Shown here: piece after piece, positions 16,031 to 26,212 of the stretch
How positions within the stretch are numbered: position 1 is the first letter of the stretch
How the letters are laid out: every line of letters starts with the position of its first letter
Source of the DNA: an uncultured Elusimicrobium sp.
GTDB taxonomy: Bacteria; Elusimicrobiota; Elusimicrobia; Elusimicrobiales; Elusimicrobiaceae
Assembly: GCA_937891135.1 (NCBI GenBank)
Contig: CALAFB010000116.1
Coordinates: 1 to 58,128 of the forward strand
Direction: 5' to 3'
DNA length: 58,128 bases
Notes under the pieces: generated by a model
What the model was told of the DNA's origin: nothing
Database searches by the model: none
The model's input: only the letters and a program-made list of their open reading frames with translations
Position numbers and translations under genes: made by a program

Positions 16031-17383
16031 ATGTCTACCGATACGATTTGTGCCCTCTCTACCGGGCCCGCGCACGGGGCTGTGGCGATTGTGCGCCTGT
16101 CCGGGCCGGATACGTTGGCCGTGTTAAACCATGTGGTGGCAAATGCCCCGGTGTGGCAGCCGCGCCGCCAAACGCTTTGCACCCTTTTAGACGGCACGAC
16201 CGTACTGGATAAAGCCCTGGTAACTTATTTTAAGGCCCCGCACTCGTTTACGGGGGAAGATGTTGCTGAACTGGCCGTGCACGGCTCGCCATACATTACA
16301 GGGCGGCTGCTGGAGATTTTATGCAAGCTGGGGGCCCGCCCGGCTAACCGCGGGGAATTTAGCCAGCGCGCCTTCTTAAACGGCAAAATGGATTTACTGG
16401 AAGCGCAAGGGTTGTGTGATTTAATCGCTTCCGGCAACCGCGCCGCGCACGAACTGGCTATGCAGCAGCTGGAAGGCAAATTATCCGCTTATATAGACCG
16501 TATTAAAACGCCGCTGGTAGAACTACTTGCACAAATTGAAGTGCGTTTGGACGACGCAGAAGATGAATTAGCACCCCTTGCGCCGGATTATATCCAAACG
16601 CAACTTACACACATTTTAACACCGCTAAAAAATTTGGCAGATACGTTTTCAGTAGGAAGATTACGCAAAGAAGGGCTCAAAGTGGCCCTGGTCGGCGTAC
16701 CGAATAGCGGCAAATCCAGTTTGCTTAATGCGCTCGTAGGTTTTGACCGCGCCATTGTAACAGATGCCGCCGGCACCACACGCGATACCGTAGAAGAAAC
16801 CCTGGAATTAAACGGTCAAAAAGTCATTTTAACCGATACGGCCGGCATCCGGAAACATGCGCTGGATATTGCCGAGCAGGAAGGCATGCGCCGCAGCGTA
16901 CGCGCCATGCAGCAGGCAGACGTCATTGTTTGGGTGACGGACGGTTCTTTAATGCTAAGCCCGGAAGAACTCACGTTGTGGCAACAAATTAAACGGCAAG
17001 GCAAACGCACCGTGCTGGTACGTAATAAGACGGATAAAACTTCCGTCCCCTTGGATTTGCCCGCCGATTTACAAGCCGTCCCGGTCTTAAACGTATCGTG
17101 CAAAACGGGGGACGGTTTGGAACCGTTAAAAGAATTTTTAACCCGCCCGCAAGCCGCGGTAAATACACCGCAAGGGCTTTTAATCTCTAACTTGCGCCAT
17201 TACGAGGCGTTGCTCCACGCGCAAACCGAGTTAGAAACGGCTCTTTTGCACGCGGCGCAAGGGGGGGAGATTATAGCCGAGCACCTGCGGGCTGCGCTGC
17301 ATCATTTAAAAGATTTACTGGGCGAAGTAACGCCGGATGATGTGTTGGAAATTATTTTTGCACAATTTTGTAGAGGGAAATAA
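16031..17383 (+). CDS. mnmE: tRNA modification GTPase MnmE
   Basis: 450 residues, the usual length. N-terminal tetrahydrofolate-binding domain (STDTICALSTGPAHGAVAIVR, FTGEDVAELAVHGS), an inserted G domain with P-loop GVPNSGKSS near residue 222, DTAGI and NKTD motifs, and the C-terminal CRGK ending that carries the conserved cysteine. With MnmG it installs the cmnm5 group on wobble U34. A TAAAAT box ends 8 nt before the ATG and no Shine-Dalgarno is visible. mnmG follows with no gap. Confidence 0.95.
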   Translation: MSTDTICALSTGPAHGAVAIVRLSGPDTLAVLNHVVANAPVWQPRRQTLCTLLDGTTVLDKALVTYFKAPHSFTGEDVAELAVHGSPYITGRLLEILCKLGARPANRGEFSQRAFLNGKMDLLEAQGLCDLIASGNRAAHELAMQQLEGKLSAYIDRIKTPLVELLAQIEVRLDDAEDELAPLAPDYIQTQLTHILTPLKNLADTFSVGRLRKEGLKVALVGVPNSGKSSLLNALVGFDRAIVTDAAGTTRDTVEETLELNGQKVILTDTAGIRKHALDIAEQEGMRRSVRAMQQADVIVWVTDGSLMLSPEELTLWQQIKRQGKRTVLVRNKTDKTSVPLDLPADLQAVPVLNVSCKTGDGLEPLKEFLTRPQAAVNTPQGLLISNLRHYEALLHAQTELETALLHAAQGGEIIAEHLRAALHHLKDLLGEVTPDDVLEIIFAQFCRGK

Positions 17384-19168
17384 ATGTTTGTTTGTCCGGA
17401 TAAATATGAAGTGATTGTGATTGGGGGCGGGCACGCCGGGTGTGAAGCCGCGCTGTCTGCTGCCAAATTAGGTGCACGCACCTTACTTTTAACGCAAAAT
17501 CTGGACACAATTGCCCAAATGTCCTGCAACCCGTCCATTGGCGGGATTGCCAAAGGCCAAATCGTGCGCGAAATTGACGCCCTTGGCGGGGCGATGGGAC
17601 GCGTAACCGATATTTCTTCGCTACACTATCACCTGTTAAATACGGGGAAAGGCCCGGCGGTGCACTCCCCGCGCGTCCAATGTGATAAAAAAATCTACCA
17701 GTTTACCTATAAGCATTTATTAGAACAGCAACCGAACCTGGACATCATGCAAGACGAAGCCGCCCAACTTTGCACCGACGATAACGGTATTTGCGGCGTA
17801 TTGACGTTGCGCCAAACGCGCTATCACACCCAAACGGTTATTTTAACAACAGGTACGTTTTTAGCAGGCACCATTCATATTGGAACGGTTATGACCCCGG
17901 GGGGACGGTATAACGATATGCCGTCTAATTTGCTTTCCCAAAACTTGCGCGAACAATTACAACTGCCGATGGCACGCTTTAAAACAGGTACGCCCATGCG
18001 TATTAACGCGCGCGGGCTGGACTATACGAAATTCCGCCCGCAACCGAGCGACACCCCGCCCTGGACGATGAGCCATTTTACCGATATTGCTACGTTAAAA
18101 GACCGCAAATTTGGTCAATGTTATGTAACACACACCACCTTGGCCACCGACAAAATTTTGCGCGAAAATTTCCAGCGTTCGGCCTTGTACGGCGGGAACA
18201 TCCACAGCCAAGGGCCGCGGTATTGCCCGTCGGTAGAAGATAAAATTAAAAAATTCCCGGAGATTACTTCGCACCCGCTTTTCTTAGAGCCGGAAGGTTT
18301 TTATACGGAAGAATTTTATATTCAGGGCTTTTCTACCAGTATGCCCGAGGACGTGCAGCGCGCGTTAATTGCCTCCGTTCCCGGTATGGAGAAATGCACC
18401 ATTACCCGCCCCGGTTACGCCGTAGAATATGATTACGCGGACCCGAAGGATTTGTATCCGTCTTTGCAAAGCAAGCGCATCCCCGGGCTCTTTTTAGCGG
18501 GGCAGATTAACGGTACTACCGGCTATGAAGAAGCCGGCGGACAAGGGCTTATCGCCGGGATTAACGCGGCGCATTACGTGCAGGGCAAAGAGCCGTTTAT
18601 CTTGCGCCGCAACGAAGCGTATATCGGCGTGTTAATTGACGATTTGGTCACCAAAGGCGTTAACGAACCGTACCGTATGTTTACCTCGCGCGCGGAGTAC
18701 CGCCTTCTCTTGCGTAACGACAATGCCGACCTGCGCCTTACGCCCATCGGCCTCACGCTGGGGCTCTTAGATAAAAAATACGCACAACCCTTTGAAAATT
18801 ACAAGCACCTGTGCGAAGATTTATGCGAAGGCAAAACGCCGCAGCCGGACCTTAATTTAGGCCCTTGGCGCGCGGAAAACGCCCAACGCTATGCGGATAT
18901 TCAGCACAAATACGCGGGCTACTTTGAGCGTAACTTAAAAGACGCCGAAAAGCTGGCCGATATTGACAACATCAAAATCCCGGAAGGGTTTGACCCGTCT
19001 TCCGTGCGCGGCATTTTGTTTGAAAGCGCCCAAAAACTGCGCGAAATTAAACCGCAAACCGTCGGGCAAGCAAGCCGTATTCCCGGCGTAACCCCAGCCG
19101 ATATTCAACTTATCTGCGTACATATAGAGCGGTTTAGGAGGCTTAAAAATGCCCAAAAAACTGCTTAA
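17384..19168 (+). CDS. mnmG: tRNA uridine 5-carboxymethylaminomethyl modification enzyme MnmG
   Basis: 594 residues (E. coli 629). N-terminal FAD-binding motif VIVIGGGHAGCEAALSAA, then CNPSIGGIAKGQIVREIDALGG and GPRYCPSVEDKI, all GidA hallmarks. It partners MnmE in U34 modification of tRNA. The ATG directly follows the mnmE stop, and the 3' end overlaps rsmG by 20 nt, so this is a tightly coupled run. Confidence 0.96.
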   Translation: MFVCPDKYEVIVIGGGHAGCEAALSAAKLGARTLLLTQNLDTIAQMSCNPSIGGIAKGQIVREIDALGGAMGRVTDISSLHYHLLNTGKGPAVHSPRVQCDKKIYQFTYKHLLEQQPNLDIMQDEAAQLCTDDNGICGVLTLRQTRYHTQTVILTTGTFLAGTIHIGTVMTPGGRYNDMPSNLLSQNLREQLQLPMARFKTGTPMRINARGLDYTKFRPQPSDTPPWTMSHFTDIATLKDRKFGQCYVTHTTLATDKILRENFQRSALYGGNIHSQGPRYCPSVEDKIKKFPEITSHPLFLEPEGFYTEEFYIQGFSTSMPEDVQRALIASVPGMEKCTITRPGYAVEYDYADPKDLYPSLQSKRIPGLFLAGQINGTTGYEEAGGQGLIAGINAAHYVQGKEPFILRRNEAYIGVLIDDLVTKGVNEPYRMFTSRAEYRLLLRNDNADLRLTPIGLTLGLLDKKYAQPFENYKHLCEDLCEGKTPQPDLNLGPWRAENAQRYADIQHKYAGYFERNLKDAEKLADIDNIKIPEGFDPSSVRGILFESAQKLREIKPQTVGQASRIPGVTPADIQLICVHIERFRRLKNAQKTA

Positions 19169-19778
19169 TTTTGCCACTACGTTAGGGCTGCCGTTTACGC
19201 CCGCGCAGGCCGAAAAACTATTGGCTTACGGGCGGTGCGTGTTTGATAAAAAAGAACTGTTAAATTTAACAAGTGTAGCGGATTTTGACGAACTGGTTTC
19301 CCGTCATTTATGCGACGGCCTGGCCGCGGCGGCTTTTATCCACGCAGCGCACCGCCCGTTTACGGCCCTTGCCGATGCCGGGGCCGGCTGCGGATACATT
19401 GGTTTTGCGCTGGCGGCGGCATTTCCGGCAGCCTCCGTGACGCTGCTGGAAAGTTTGGAAAAACGCTGCCAGTTTATGAATTGGGCCGCGCTCAAAGCCG
19501 GGTTTACGAATATCCGCGTGCAAAACGTGCGCTTGGGACAAGTGTCCACCGGTCCGTTTGATTTTATGACCGAACGCGCCATGGGGCCGTTAGAAACCGT
19601 GCTGCCGCTGTGCATGGCCCCGCTTCAACCGGGGGGGATTTTTGCGGCGTTTCAAAGTGAAAAAGCCCAAGCCGTTTGCCCGGGCGCGCATGCGTGCGGG
19701 TTTTATGCCTATACGTTACCGGGGGAAGCCAAAAACCGTTATTTGGCCTTATACCAAAAAGAGGAAACGCATGGGTAA
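19149..19778 (+). CDS. rsmG: 16S rRNA (guanine527-N7)-methyltransferase RsmG
   Basis: 209 residues. SAM-binding motif LADAGAGCGYIGFALA, followed by VTLLESLEKRCQFMNW, and the TERAMGPLE segment typical of GidB/RsmG. It methylates G527 of 16S rRNA. It overlaps mnmG at its start and the next gene by 8 nt at its end. The start has AGGAGG (19137-19142) six bases upstream, inside mnmG. Confidence 0.93.
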   Translation: MPKKLLNFATTLGLPFTPAQAEKLLAYGRCVFDKKELLNLTSVADFDELVSRHLCDGLAAAAFIHAAHRPFTALADAGAGCGYIGFALAAAFPAASVTLLESLEKRCQFMNWAALKAGFTNIRVQNVRLGQVSTGPFDFMTERAMGPLETVLPLCMAPLQPGGIFAAFQSEKAQAVCPGAHACGFYAYTLPGEAKNRYLALYQKEETHG

Positions 19779-20919
19779 ACTGATTTTAGTGTTAATGTGT
19801 GTGGCAGGCGTGGCGGCGGTGCCGTATGTGTACGGAATAAGTTTTAAAGATATTTCCCGCACCTTAACCCAAGAACCCCGGCATTTTCAAAATAGCCCGG
19901 AACGGCAAACGACTTCCGCGGACGATAACTACCGCGGACGCGCGCAAGAACTGCGCCCGGATATTTCCGTTCCGCCGCCTGCCGGGTCTGCTACCCCGCT
20001 ATCAGATACCCCGCAAGAGCCGCCCCGCTCGCAAGCAGAACAAATGATTACGGGGTTAGAACAGCTGGCGTCCGTCGCCCCTGCCGGGGATATTGATGAA
20101 CTCCCTACCGAAGTATACCGCCCGGCTAACTCGGCCCAAAAAGTAAAATGGGTTCCGCCGCCGCCCGGTTTTTTAACCGGGGAAACGTATAGTTTTTTGG
20201 TCTACCGCGAAAAAGACCCCGTTACCCCGAAACTTACCAACATATTAGATAATATCCACGGCAGTCTTATGCTGGATTTAACACCGTTTACGTTAATTGC
20301 CAAACCGGGAAAGATTTTAGTAATGTTGTTTTTAGCCAAAGAGTCATATATAAACTATACCCACCGTCCGGCTTGGAGTGGGGCCTCGTCGGATTTACAG
20401 TCCGATACGATGTATATCATAGAGAAAACGGGCTTTTATGCGCTTTCTGTGCATGAACTAACGCACTTGTATTTTGACCAATTTTTCCTGCCAAAACTTT
20501 CGCCGTTGTGGCTGTCGGAAGGAATGGCCGTCTATATGCAGGTATATACTACCCAGCAACGCCCCAACTATGTGGAGGCACGTTTGCGCCAAATAGTGCA
20601 GACAGGTAAAATCATTCCGTTTGAGCAGATGATGTCTGCCGAAACCCTCAAAGACTACCCGCGCGACCAAGCCGAACTTTGGTATACACAGGCGTATAGC
20701 GTGGTGGATTATTTATTAAATACCCGTTCCCGCGATGAATTTTATAAAATGTGTGATGAACTTAAAAAAGGCACTCCCTTATACCAGGCACTCTACCGCG
20801 CCTACGGGATGCCGTTTAATAAAGTAAGCACCTTACAAAACGTATGGCTGCATGATGTGCAAAAAGCCGCCCAACAAGGCCGCTGGCAGTTTGCACCCGT
20901 AAACGGAGGAAAAAAATGA
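19771..20919 (+). CDS. Membrane-anchored peptidase MA-like zinc metalloprotease
   Basis: 382 residues. Signal or anchor at 1-20 (KLILVLMCVAGVAAVPYVYG), a Pro/Ser-rich linker to about 130, then a gluzincin domain with HELTH (His228 and His232) and a downstream glutamate in WLSEGMAVY (Glu250), the pattern of the MA-like family. It would act in the periplasm. It lies inside a run of rRNA-modification and division genes (between rsmG and rsmH, overlapping both by a few bases), an unusual place. A role in envelope or division is only guilt by association. Confidence 0.8.
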   Translation: MGKLILVLMCVAGVAAVPYVYGISFKDISRTLTQEPRHFQNSPERQTTSADDNYRGRAQELRPDISVPPPAGSATPLSDTPQEPPRSQAEQMITGLEQLASVAPAGDIDELPTEVYRPANSAQKVKWVPPPPGFLTGETYSFLVYREKDPVTPKLTNILDNIHGSLMLDLTPFTLIAKPGKILVMLFLAKESYINYTHRPAWSGASSDLQSDTMYIIEKTGFYALSVHELTHLYFDQFFLPKLSPLWLSEGMAVYMQVYTTQQRPNYVEARLRQIVQTGKIIPFEQMMSAETLKDYPRDQAELWYTQAYSVVDYLLNTRSRDEFYKMCDELKKGTPLYQALYRAYGMPFNKVSTLQNVWLHDVQKAAQQGRWQFAPVNGGKK

Positions 20920-21800
20920 CCCCGGTTTGGACGCATATCCCCATTATGGCCCCGGAAATTGCAGACTTTATACTACGCGCCGAAAACGGCGTGTATGTAG
21001 ACGGAACATTGGGCTTGGGCGGGCATACACGTTATTTTTTAAATAAACTGGGCCCACAAGCACGGATTTTTGGGTTTGATAAAGATAGAAATGCTTTGCA
21101 AATGGCTACCGAACGGGTGGCTGATGCGCGCTTAACCGCGTGCCACGCCAGTTATGCCCAAGCCGCCCACGTGTTAGCCGAGTATGGCCTTACGCAAGTG
21201 GACGGGGCCTTATTTGATTTGGGGCTTAGTTCTTACCAGTTAGACGACCCGTCCCGCGGGTTTAGTATTTTGGCAGACGGCCCCTTAGATATGCGTTTTG
21301 ATACCACCGCCCCGCTATCGGCGGCAGATGTAGTAAATACGTGGGGAATTACCGAACTCACGCGCATTTTTACGCAGTACGGGGAAGAACCCCGCGCCGC
21401 CCAACTGGCACATGCTATTTTAACCGCCCGGCGTGATGTAAAAATTACCACTACCGGGCAACTTAAAAAACTGGTTGAACAGGTAGCAGGCCCCCAGCAC
21501 GGGCGTATTCACCCGGCTACGCGAATGTTCCAGGCCTTACGTATTGCGTGTAACGGGGAATTTGAACAGGTAGCACAAATCCCGGCGGTCCTTACACAAA
21601 TTTTAAAACCCGGGGGACGGGCCGCCGTGCTGACGTTTCACTCGCTAGAGGACCGAATGATCAAAAACGGCTTTAAAGCGTTATGCGCGCAAGGGGGGTG
21701 GAAACTGGTCAACAAACATACGCTTACGCCGTCTTACGAAGAAATCCGCCAGAACCGCCGGGCACGTAGTGCTAAATTACGGGTAATTGAACGGGTATGA
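20916..21800 (+). CDS. rsmH: 16S rRNA (cytosine1402-N4)-methyltransferase RsmH
   Basis: 294 residues. Opens with HIPIMAPEIADFIL, then SAM motif YVDGTLGLGGHTRYFL, DLGLSSYQLDDPSRGFS, RMFQALRIACNGEFEQ and VLTFHSLEDRMIKNGF, the MraW signatures. It methylates C1402 of 16S rRNA and starts the dcw cluster in many bacteria. ATGA overlaps with the metalloprotease gene upstream and with ftsL downstream. Confidence 0.96.
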   Translation: MTPVWTHIPIMAPEIADFILRAENGVYVDGTLGLGGHTRYFLNKLGPQARIFGFDKDRNALQMATERVADARLTACHASYAQAAHVLAEYGLTQVDGALFDLGLSSYQLDDPSRGFSILADGPLDMRFDTTAPLSAADVVNTWGITELTRIFTQYGEEPRAAQLAHAILTARRDVKITTTGQLKKLVEQVAGPQHGRIHPATRMFQALRIACNGEFEQVAQIPAVLTQILKPGGRAAVLTFHSLEDRMIKNGFKALCAQGGWKLVNKHTLTPSYEEIRQNRRARSAKLRVIERV

Positions 21801-22066
21801 AAAAAGGAATTTTAATTTTAATAGTTGCCGGGGTAGGGGTGTGGTTATTTTTAATTACCTCTATTAACCTGGGCGTGCTGCGTTCCGGACGGCAGGTCAG
21901 CCAATTGCAAAACGAAGTATCTATTAAAGAAGCCCGCAACCAATACGAAGAAGTAGAAATTGCCCGCTTGTCCAGCCCGCAAAGAGTTATTACCTTTGCC
22001 CGCGAACAGTTGGGCCTGGTGGAAGAAAAACCGCATGAAGTGGTGGTCTTGGAGGAAACAAAATGA
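21797..22066 (+). CDS. ftsL: FtsL-like cell division protein
   Basis: 89 residues: short cytoplasmic tip, one membrane helix (about 5-27), and a coiled-coil stretch (SQLQNEVSIKEARNQYEEVEI) followed by SSPQRVITFAREQLGLV, the usual FtsL layout. It bridges FtsB/FtsQ and FtsWI at the septum. Sequence identity in this family is low; the call rests on topology and position between rsmH and ftsI. It overlaps both by four bases. Confidence 0.85.
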   Translation: MKKGILILIVAGVGVWLFLITSINLGVLRSGRQVSQLQNEVSIKEARNQYEEVEIARLSSPQRVITFAREQLGLVEEKPHEVVVLEETK

Positions 22067-23757
22067 TTTCCCGCACACCGTTTTCTGCCCCGTCTATTTT
22101 TAATGTCAAAAAACGATTGTATCTGGTGTTTGCGGTCATGATGCTGGCCCCGCTTTGTATTATGAGCCGCCTGGTGTATTTACAATTATTCCGCCATGAT
22201 GAATACGCCGCCAAGGCCGAGCGTGCCATTTATAACTCCCTGGCGGAAGACCGTAAACGCGGCGGTATTTATGACGTAAACGGACGCGTATGGGCCCAAT
22301 CCGTGCGTACGCACGCGTGCGGCGTAGTTAAAAAATATGTCAAAGACAAAGAGGCTACCCTTTCTTTTCTGTCCAACACCTTGAATATTCCGCGCAAACA
22401 ATTGGAAGAAAAATGGCGTACTTCCGGTAATTTCTTCTATGCAGCCAAAAAAATCAAACCCGCTGTTTATATGGAACTGGCGCAAGTATTGCGTACACCG
22501 CTGGGACAAGGGTTGGACCTGACCCCCGAATACGAACGGCTGCACCCCGTCGGGGAAAGTGCGCTGGATATTATCGGAGCGGCCAACTCTAAAAATGTCG
22601 GGCTTTCCGGCATTGAACAAATGTATAACGAAGAAATGACCCAACATATCGGCAAAAAACGGGCCCGCCATTCCGGCCGGGGGGAAATGATTTATGACCG
22701 CAGTTTAAAAGATACTGTAAATGTGGGGAATATTTACCTCACGCTGGACCAAACCGCCCAGTTTTACACGGAACGCGCATTACGCCACGCCGTAGAACAA
22801 GTGCACCCCCAGCATGCCGTGGCCCTCGTGCAGGACCCTAATACCGGGCACCTTTTGGCAGCAGCTTCGTACCCGGTAAAAGACGGACAATCGCTGGCAT
22901 TTCAGTTTACGTATGAGCCGGGCTCCACCTTTAAATCCCTGGCGGTGGCTACGGCACTTAACTCGGGCACGCTCTCTAAAGGGGATTCCATTTACATGGA
23001 AAACCGCCATTGGGAAGTAGCCAAAGGATTTACGATCCGCGATAAACAACACAACAAAGATTATTTGACGCTGGCTGAAATTTTGCAGCTTTCGTCCAAT
23101 ATCGGTGCCGGGAAAATTGCGGTTGAAATTGGGGCCAAAACCTTGTTTTCGTATTTAAAAGATTTCGGTTTTGGCAGTAAAACAGATATTAACTTTAACG
23201 GAGAATCCAAAGGCAGCCTCTCCGCTTATACCAATTGGACCAAAGTAGACTTGGCTACCAAAGGTTACGGTTACGGTGTTGCGGTTACACCCATTCAGTT
23301 AATTACGGCTTATTCCGCCATTGCCAACGGCGGCAAACTTATGCAGCCGCACCTGGTGGACCGCATTGAATATACAAGCGGCAAAGTGGAAAAATTAGCA
23401 AAACCCGTAGAAATCCGCCGCGTACTCTCCAACGAAACGGCCCAAACCATGCGTGAACTCTTGCAAACCGTGGTAGAAGAAGGGTCCGGCAAGCGCGCGC
23501 AAATTAAAGGTTATAACGTAGCGGGCAAAACCGGAACGGCGGAAAAATTGCAAGAGGGGGGATACGGCCAACGGCGGCACGTCGTTTCGTTTGCCGGAAT
23601 GGTACCGGCTACGCGGCCGGAACTGGTAATTTTAGTCATTTTAGATAACCCGGACGTGTACGCCTTCGGCAGTACAGCAGCGGCCCCGGTTTTTAAAGAA
23701 ATTGCCGAACCGCTGTTAGTGTTAAAAGGGATCGCACCAGACCGAACTGATTTTTGA
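22063..23757 (+). CDS. ftsI: Division-specific penicillin-binding protein FtsI (PBP2b/3 type)
   Basis: 564 residues. N-terminal membrane anchor (about 20-40), dimerisation domain, and transpeptidase with Ser288 in GSTFKS, the SSN motif near 342, and KTGT near 487 in VAGKTGTAEK. It cross-links septal peptidoglycan together with FtsW. It lies directly after ftsL; murE, which normally follows, is missing and murF comes after 23 nt. Confidence 0.93.
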   Translation: MISRTPFSAPSIFNVKKRLYLVFAVMMLAPLCIMSRLVYLQLFRHDEYAAKAERAIYNSLAEDRKRGGIYDVNGRVWAQSVRTHACGVVKKYVKDKEATLSFLSNTLNIPRKQLEEKWRTSGNFFYAAKKIKPAVYMELAQVLRTPLGQGLDLTPEYERLHPVGESALDIIGAANSKNVGLSGIEQMYNEEMTQHIGKKRARHSGRGEMIYDRSLKDTVNVGNIYLTLDQTAQFYTERALRHAVEQVHPQHAVALVQDPNTGHLLAAASYPVKDGQSLAFQFTYEPGSTFKSLAVATALNSGTLSKGDSIYMENRHWEVAKGFTIRDKQHNKDYLTLAEILQLSSNIGAGKIAVEIGAKTLFSYLKDFGFGSKTDINFNGESKGSLSAYTNWTKVDLATKGYGYGVAVTPIQLITAYSAIANGGKLMQPHLVDRIEYTSGKVEKLAKPVEIRRVLSNETAQTMRELLQTVVEEGSGKRAQIKGYNVAGKTGTAEKLQEGGYGQRRHVVSFAGMVPATRPELVILVILDNPDVYAFGSTAAAPVFKEIAEPLLVLKGIAPDRTDF

Positions 23758-23780
23758 TTTATTGATTAAGGAGTGATTAT

Positions 23781-25121
23781 ATGAAATTAAATGCAACATT
23801 ACGCAAAATTGCCGATATTACCGGCGGAAAATTAACAGGAGGCAACCCGGATGCCCCTATTACCGCTTTTGTGACCGATTCGCGCGTAGTAACCGCAACA
23901 GACGGGTTTATTGCCTTAAAAGGGGCCCGGTTTGATGCACACGATTTTATCCCGGACGTGCTTACCCGAAAAGCAGCTGTCATTATCGCCCGCCAAGATT
24001 ATCCGGTACCGGCCCAGGCCGAAAGCCCCTTTATTTTAGTAGACGATACCTTAAAAGCCCTGCAAGCCCTGGCCAAATACCACCGCTTAAACAGCACCCT
24101 TAAAGTAGCGGCAATTACCGGGTCCAACGGGAAAAGTACCACCAAACAAATGCTGCGGGCTATCTGCCTGCAAGCCGGGGAAACAGTAGCCAATATGGGC
24201 AATTTAAATAACCAGTTTGGTGTGCCGTTTTCGCTCTTAGAAATCCAGCCTAAACACAAGTACGGCGTGTTTGAGTTGGGGGCTTCCCACCCGGGAGATA
24301 TTTTGGAAACAGCGTCCCTGGCGGTACCGGATGTGGCGGTAATTACCAATGTGGGGCCTTCGCACCTGGAGTTTTTCCACGATTTAGAAACTGTTTACAA
24401 AACCAAAACGGAAATTGCCCAATGCTTAAATTACGGCGGCACCCTGGTGTATAATTTGGACGATGCCCTGTTAAGCCGCCTGCACTTAGATTACAAAGGC
24501 AAAGCCCTTTCGTTTGGGTTTAGCCCGCAAGCGGACGTGCAAATTTTAGAAACCGAAAAATTTGCCTTTACCTATAAGGGGGAAGCGTACCTGTTTGACA
24601 TCAACCTGGAACGGCACGATAAATTAAATGCCGCCGCCGCTTGTGCAGCCGCCATTGCGCTGGGCATTTATATGGACGCTATTAAACAAGGGCTTGCTTC
24701 TTTTACGCCCATGCCGATGCGTTTGGAGCGTATCCAAAAAGGCAACACGCAGTTTATTTTGGATTGTTACAACGCCAACCCGGCCAGTATGAAAAACGCA
24801 CTTGAAATTTTAGGGCGTTCTTCTGCACCGCGCATCGCAGTTCTGGGAGATATGAAAGAACTGGGGAAAACTTCTAAAGAATACCACCGCGCCGTAGCCC
24901 GCCAAGTGCTAGACAGCGGGGCAGATTATGTTTTCTTAGCCGGGCCGGAAATGAAATACTGTTACGAACACCTGCAGGACACTACCGGGCTTAAAGTGTG
25001 GTACGGGGACACACCTGCCGAATGGCTAAGTGCCCTCCAAAAAGCCGTCCAGCGCGGAGGTACTTGCTTACTTAAAGCCTCGCGCAGTATGAATTTTGAA
25101 GCGGTATTTAAGGAGCTGTAA
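23781..25121 (+). CDS. murF: UDP-N-acetylmuramoyl-tripeptide--D-alanyl-D-alanine ligase
   Basis: 446 residues. N-terminal substrate domain (SRVVTATDGFIALKGARFDAH), ATP-binding AITGSNGKSTTKQML, GNLNNQFGVPFSLLE and the central VFELGASHPGDI, all MurF rather than MurE or MurD signatures; C-terminal ligase domain with LDCYNANPASMKNALEIL. It adds D-Ala-D-Ala to the cytoplasmic wall precursor. AAGGAG stands 9 nt upstream of the ATG. Confidence 0.94.
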   Translation: MKLNATLRKIADITGGKLTGGNPDAPITAFVTDSRVVTATDGFIALKGARFDAHDFIPDVLTRKAAVIIARQDYPVPAQAESPFILVDDTLKALQALAKYHRLNSTLKVAAITGSNGKSTTKQMLRAICLQAGETVANMGNLNNQFGVPFSLLEIQPKHKYGVFELGASHPGDILETASLAVPDVAVITNVGPSHLEFFHDLETVYKTKTEIAQCLNYGGTLVYNLDDALLSRLHLDYKGKALSFGFSPQADVQILETEKFAFTYKGEAYLFDINLERHDKLNAAAACAAAIALGIYMDAIKQGLASFTPMPMRLERIQKGNTQFILDCYNANPASMKNALEILGRSSAPRIAVLGDMKELGKTSKEYHRAVARQVLDSGADYVFLAGPEMKYCYEHLQDTTGLKVWYGDTPAEWLSALQKAVQRGGTCLLKASRSMNFEAVFKEL

Positions 25122-25123
25122 GT

Positions 25124-26209
25124 ATGTTTTACTATCTTTCACATTTAAGTAGTAACATTAGTTTTTTAAATATCTTTAATTATATTACGTTTCGCACGGG
25201 GGCGGCGGTGTTTACGTCGTTTTTCTTGACACTTCTCATCGGCCCGGCGGTAGTACGTAAATTACGCTCGTATAAAATTTCGCAAATTGAACGGGCATAC
25301 GGGCCTAAATCACACCTGTCCAAAAACGGGACCCCTACCATGGGCGGTATTTTGATTTTAGTCAGCTTGCTGGTAAGTGTGTTGTTATGGACCAAATTGG
25401 ACAATTCCTACATTTGGTTACTGGTGTTTACGACCCTTTCCTTAGGGTTTGCCGGGATTATGGACGATTATACTAAACTAGTTAAGAAAAACCCGGAAGG
25501 CATGAAATCCTGGATTAAACTAGCCATACAACTGCTTACGGCGATTGTAGTAGTGGGGTATTTGTCTATCAATCCGCCCAATGCGGATTATGCCACGTCC
25601 CTCATTGTGCCATATATGAGCAAAATGTTTATTAACCTGTCCGTCTTTTATTTTGCGTTTGCGATGCTGGTGATTGTAGGCACGTCTAACGCTACCAATT
25701 TGACAGACGGTTTAGACGGCCTGGCCAGCGGTTGTATGATTTTTACCGCCGTTACGTACGGTATTTTTGCGTACCTGGCGGGCAACATCAACTTTGCCGA
25801 TTACTTAAAAATTATTTACGTGCCGGGGGCCGGAGAAATCTGCGTATTTATGGGAGCACTTGCCGGGGCGTGCATTGGGTTTTTGTGGTTTAATGCGTAT
25901 CCGGCACAAGTATTTATGGGGGACACCAGTTCCCTCTTTTTAGGGGGTGTAATTGCCACGGCGGCCTTGTGCGTAAAGCAAGAACTCTTACTGCCGATTG
26001 CGGGGGGGTTATTTGTGTCCGAAACGGTTTCCGTGATGCTTCAAATGGGTTTTTTCAAAATGACCCACGGACGGCGGCTATTTAAAATGGCCCCGTTACA
26101 TCACCATTTTGAACTTAAAGGGGTGCCGGAACCAAAGGTAATTGTGCGCTTTTGGATTGTAGGCATGATGCTGATGCTGTTGGCGTTGGCCTCCTTAAAA
26201 ATCAGGTAG
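25124..26209 (+). CDS. mraY: Phospho-N-acetylmuramoyl-pentapeptide transferase MraY
   Basis: 361 residues, about ten membrane helices. Conserved loops are intact: SKNGTPTMGGILIL, GIMDDYTKL (the aspartate pair), TNLTDGLDGLASG, MGDTSSLFLGG and MAPLHHHFELKG. It makes lipid I at the inner membrane. Two bases separate it from murF. Confidence 0.96.
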   Translation: MFYYLSHLSSNISFLNIFNYITFRTGAAVFTSFFLTLLIGPAVVRKLRSYKISQIERAYGPKSHLSKNGTPTMGGILILVSLLVSVLLWTKLDNSYIWLLVFTTLSLGFAGIMDDYTKLVKKNPEGMKSWIKLAIQLLTAIVVVGYLSINPPNADYATSLIVPYMSKMFINLSVFYFAFAMLVIVGTSNATNLTDGLDGLASGCMIFTAVTYGIFAYLAGNINFADYLKIIYVPGAGEICVFMGALAGACIGFLWFNAYPAQVFMGDTSSLFLGGVIATAALCVKQELLLPIAGGLFVSETVSVMLQMGFFKMTHGRRLFKMAPLHHHFELKGVPEPKVIVRFWIVGMMLMLLALASLKIR

Positions 26210-26212
26210 ACT

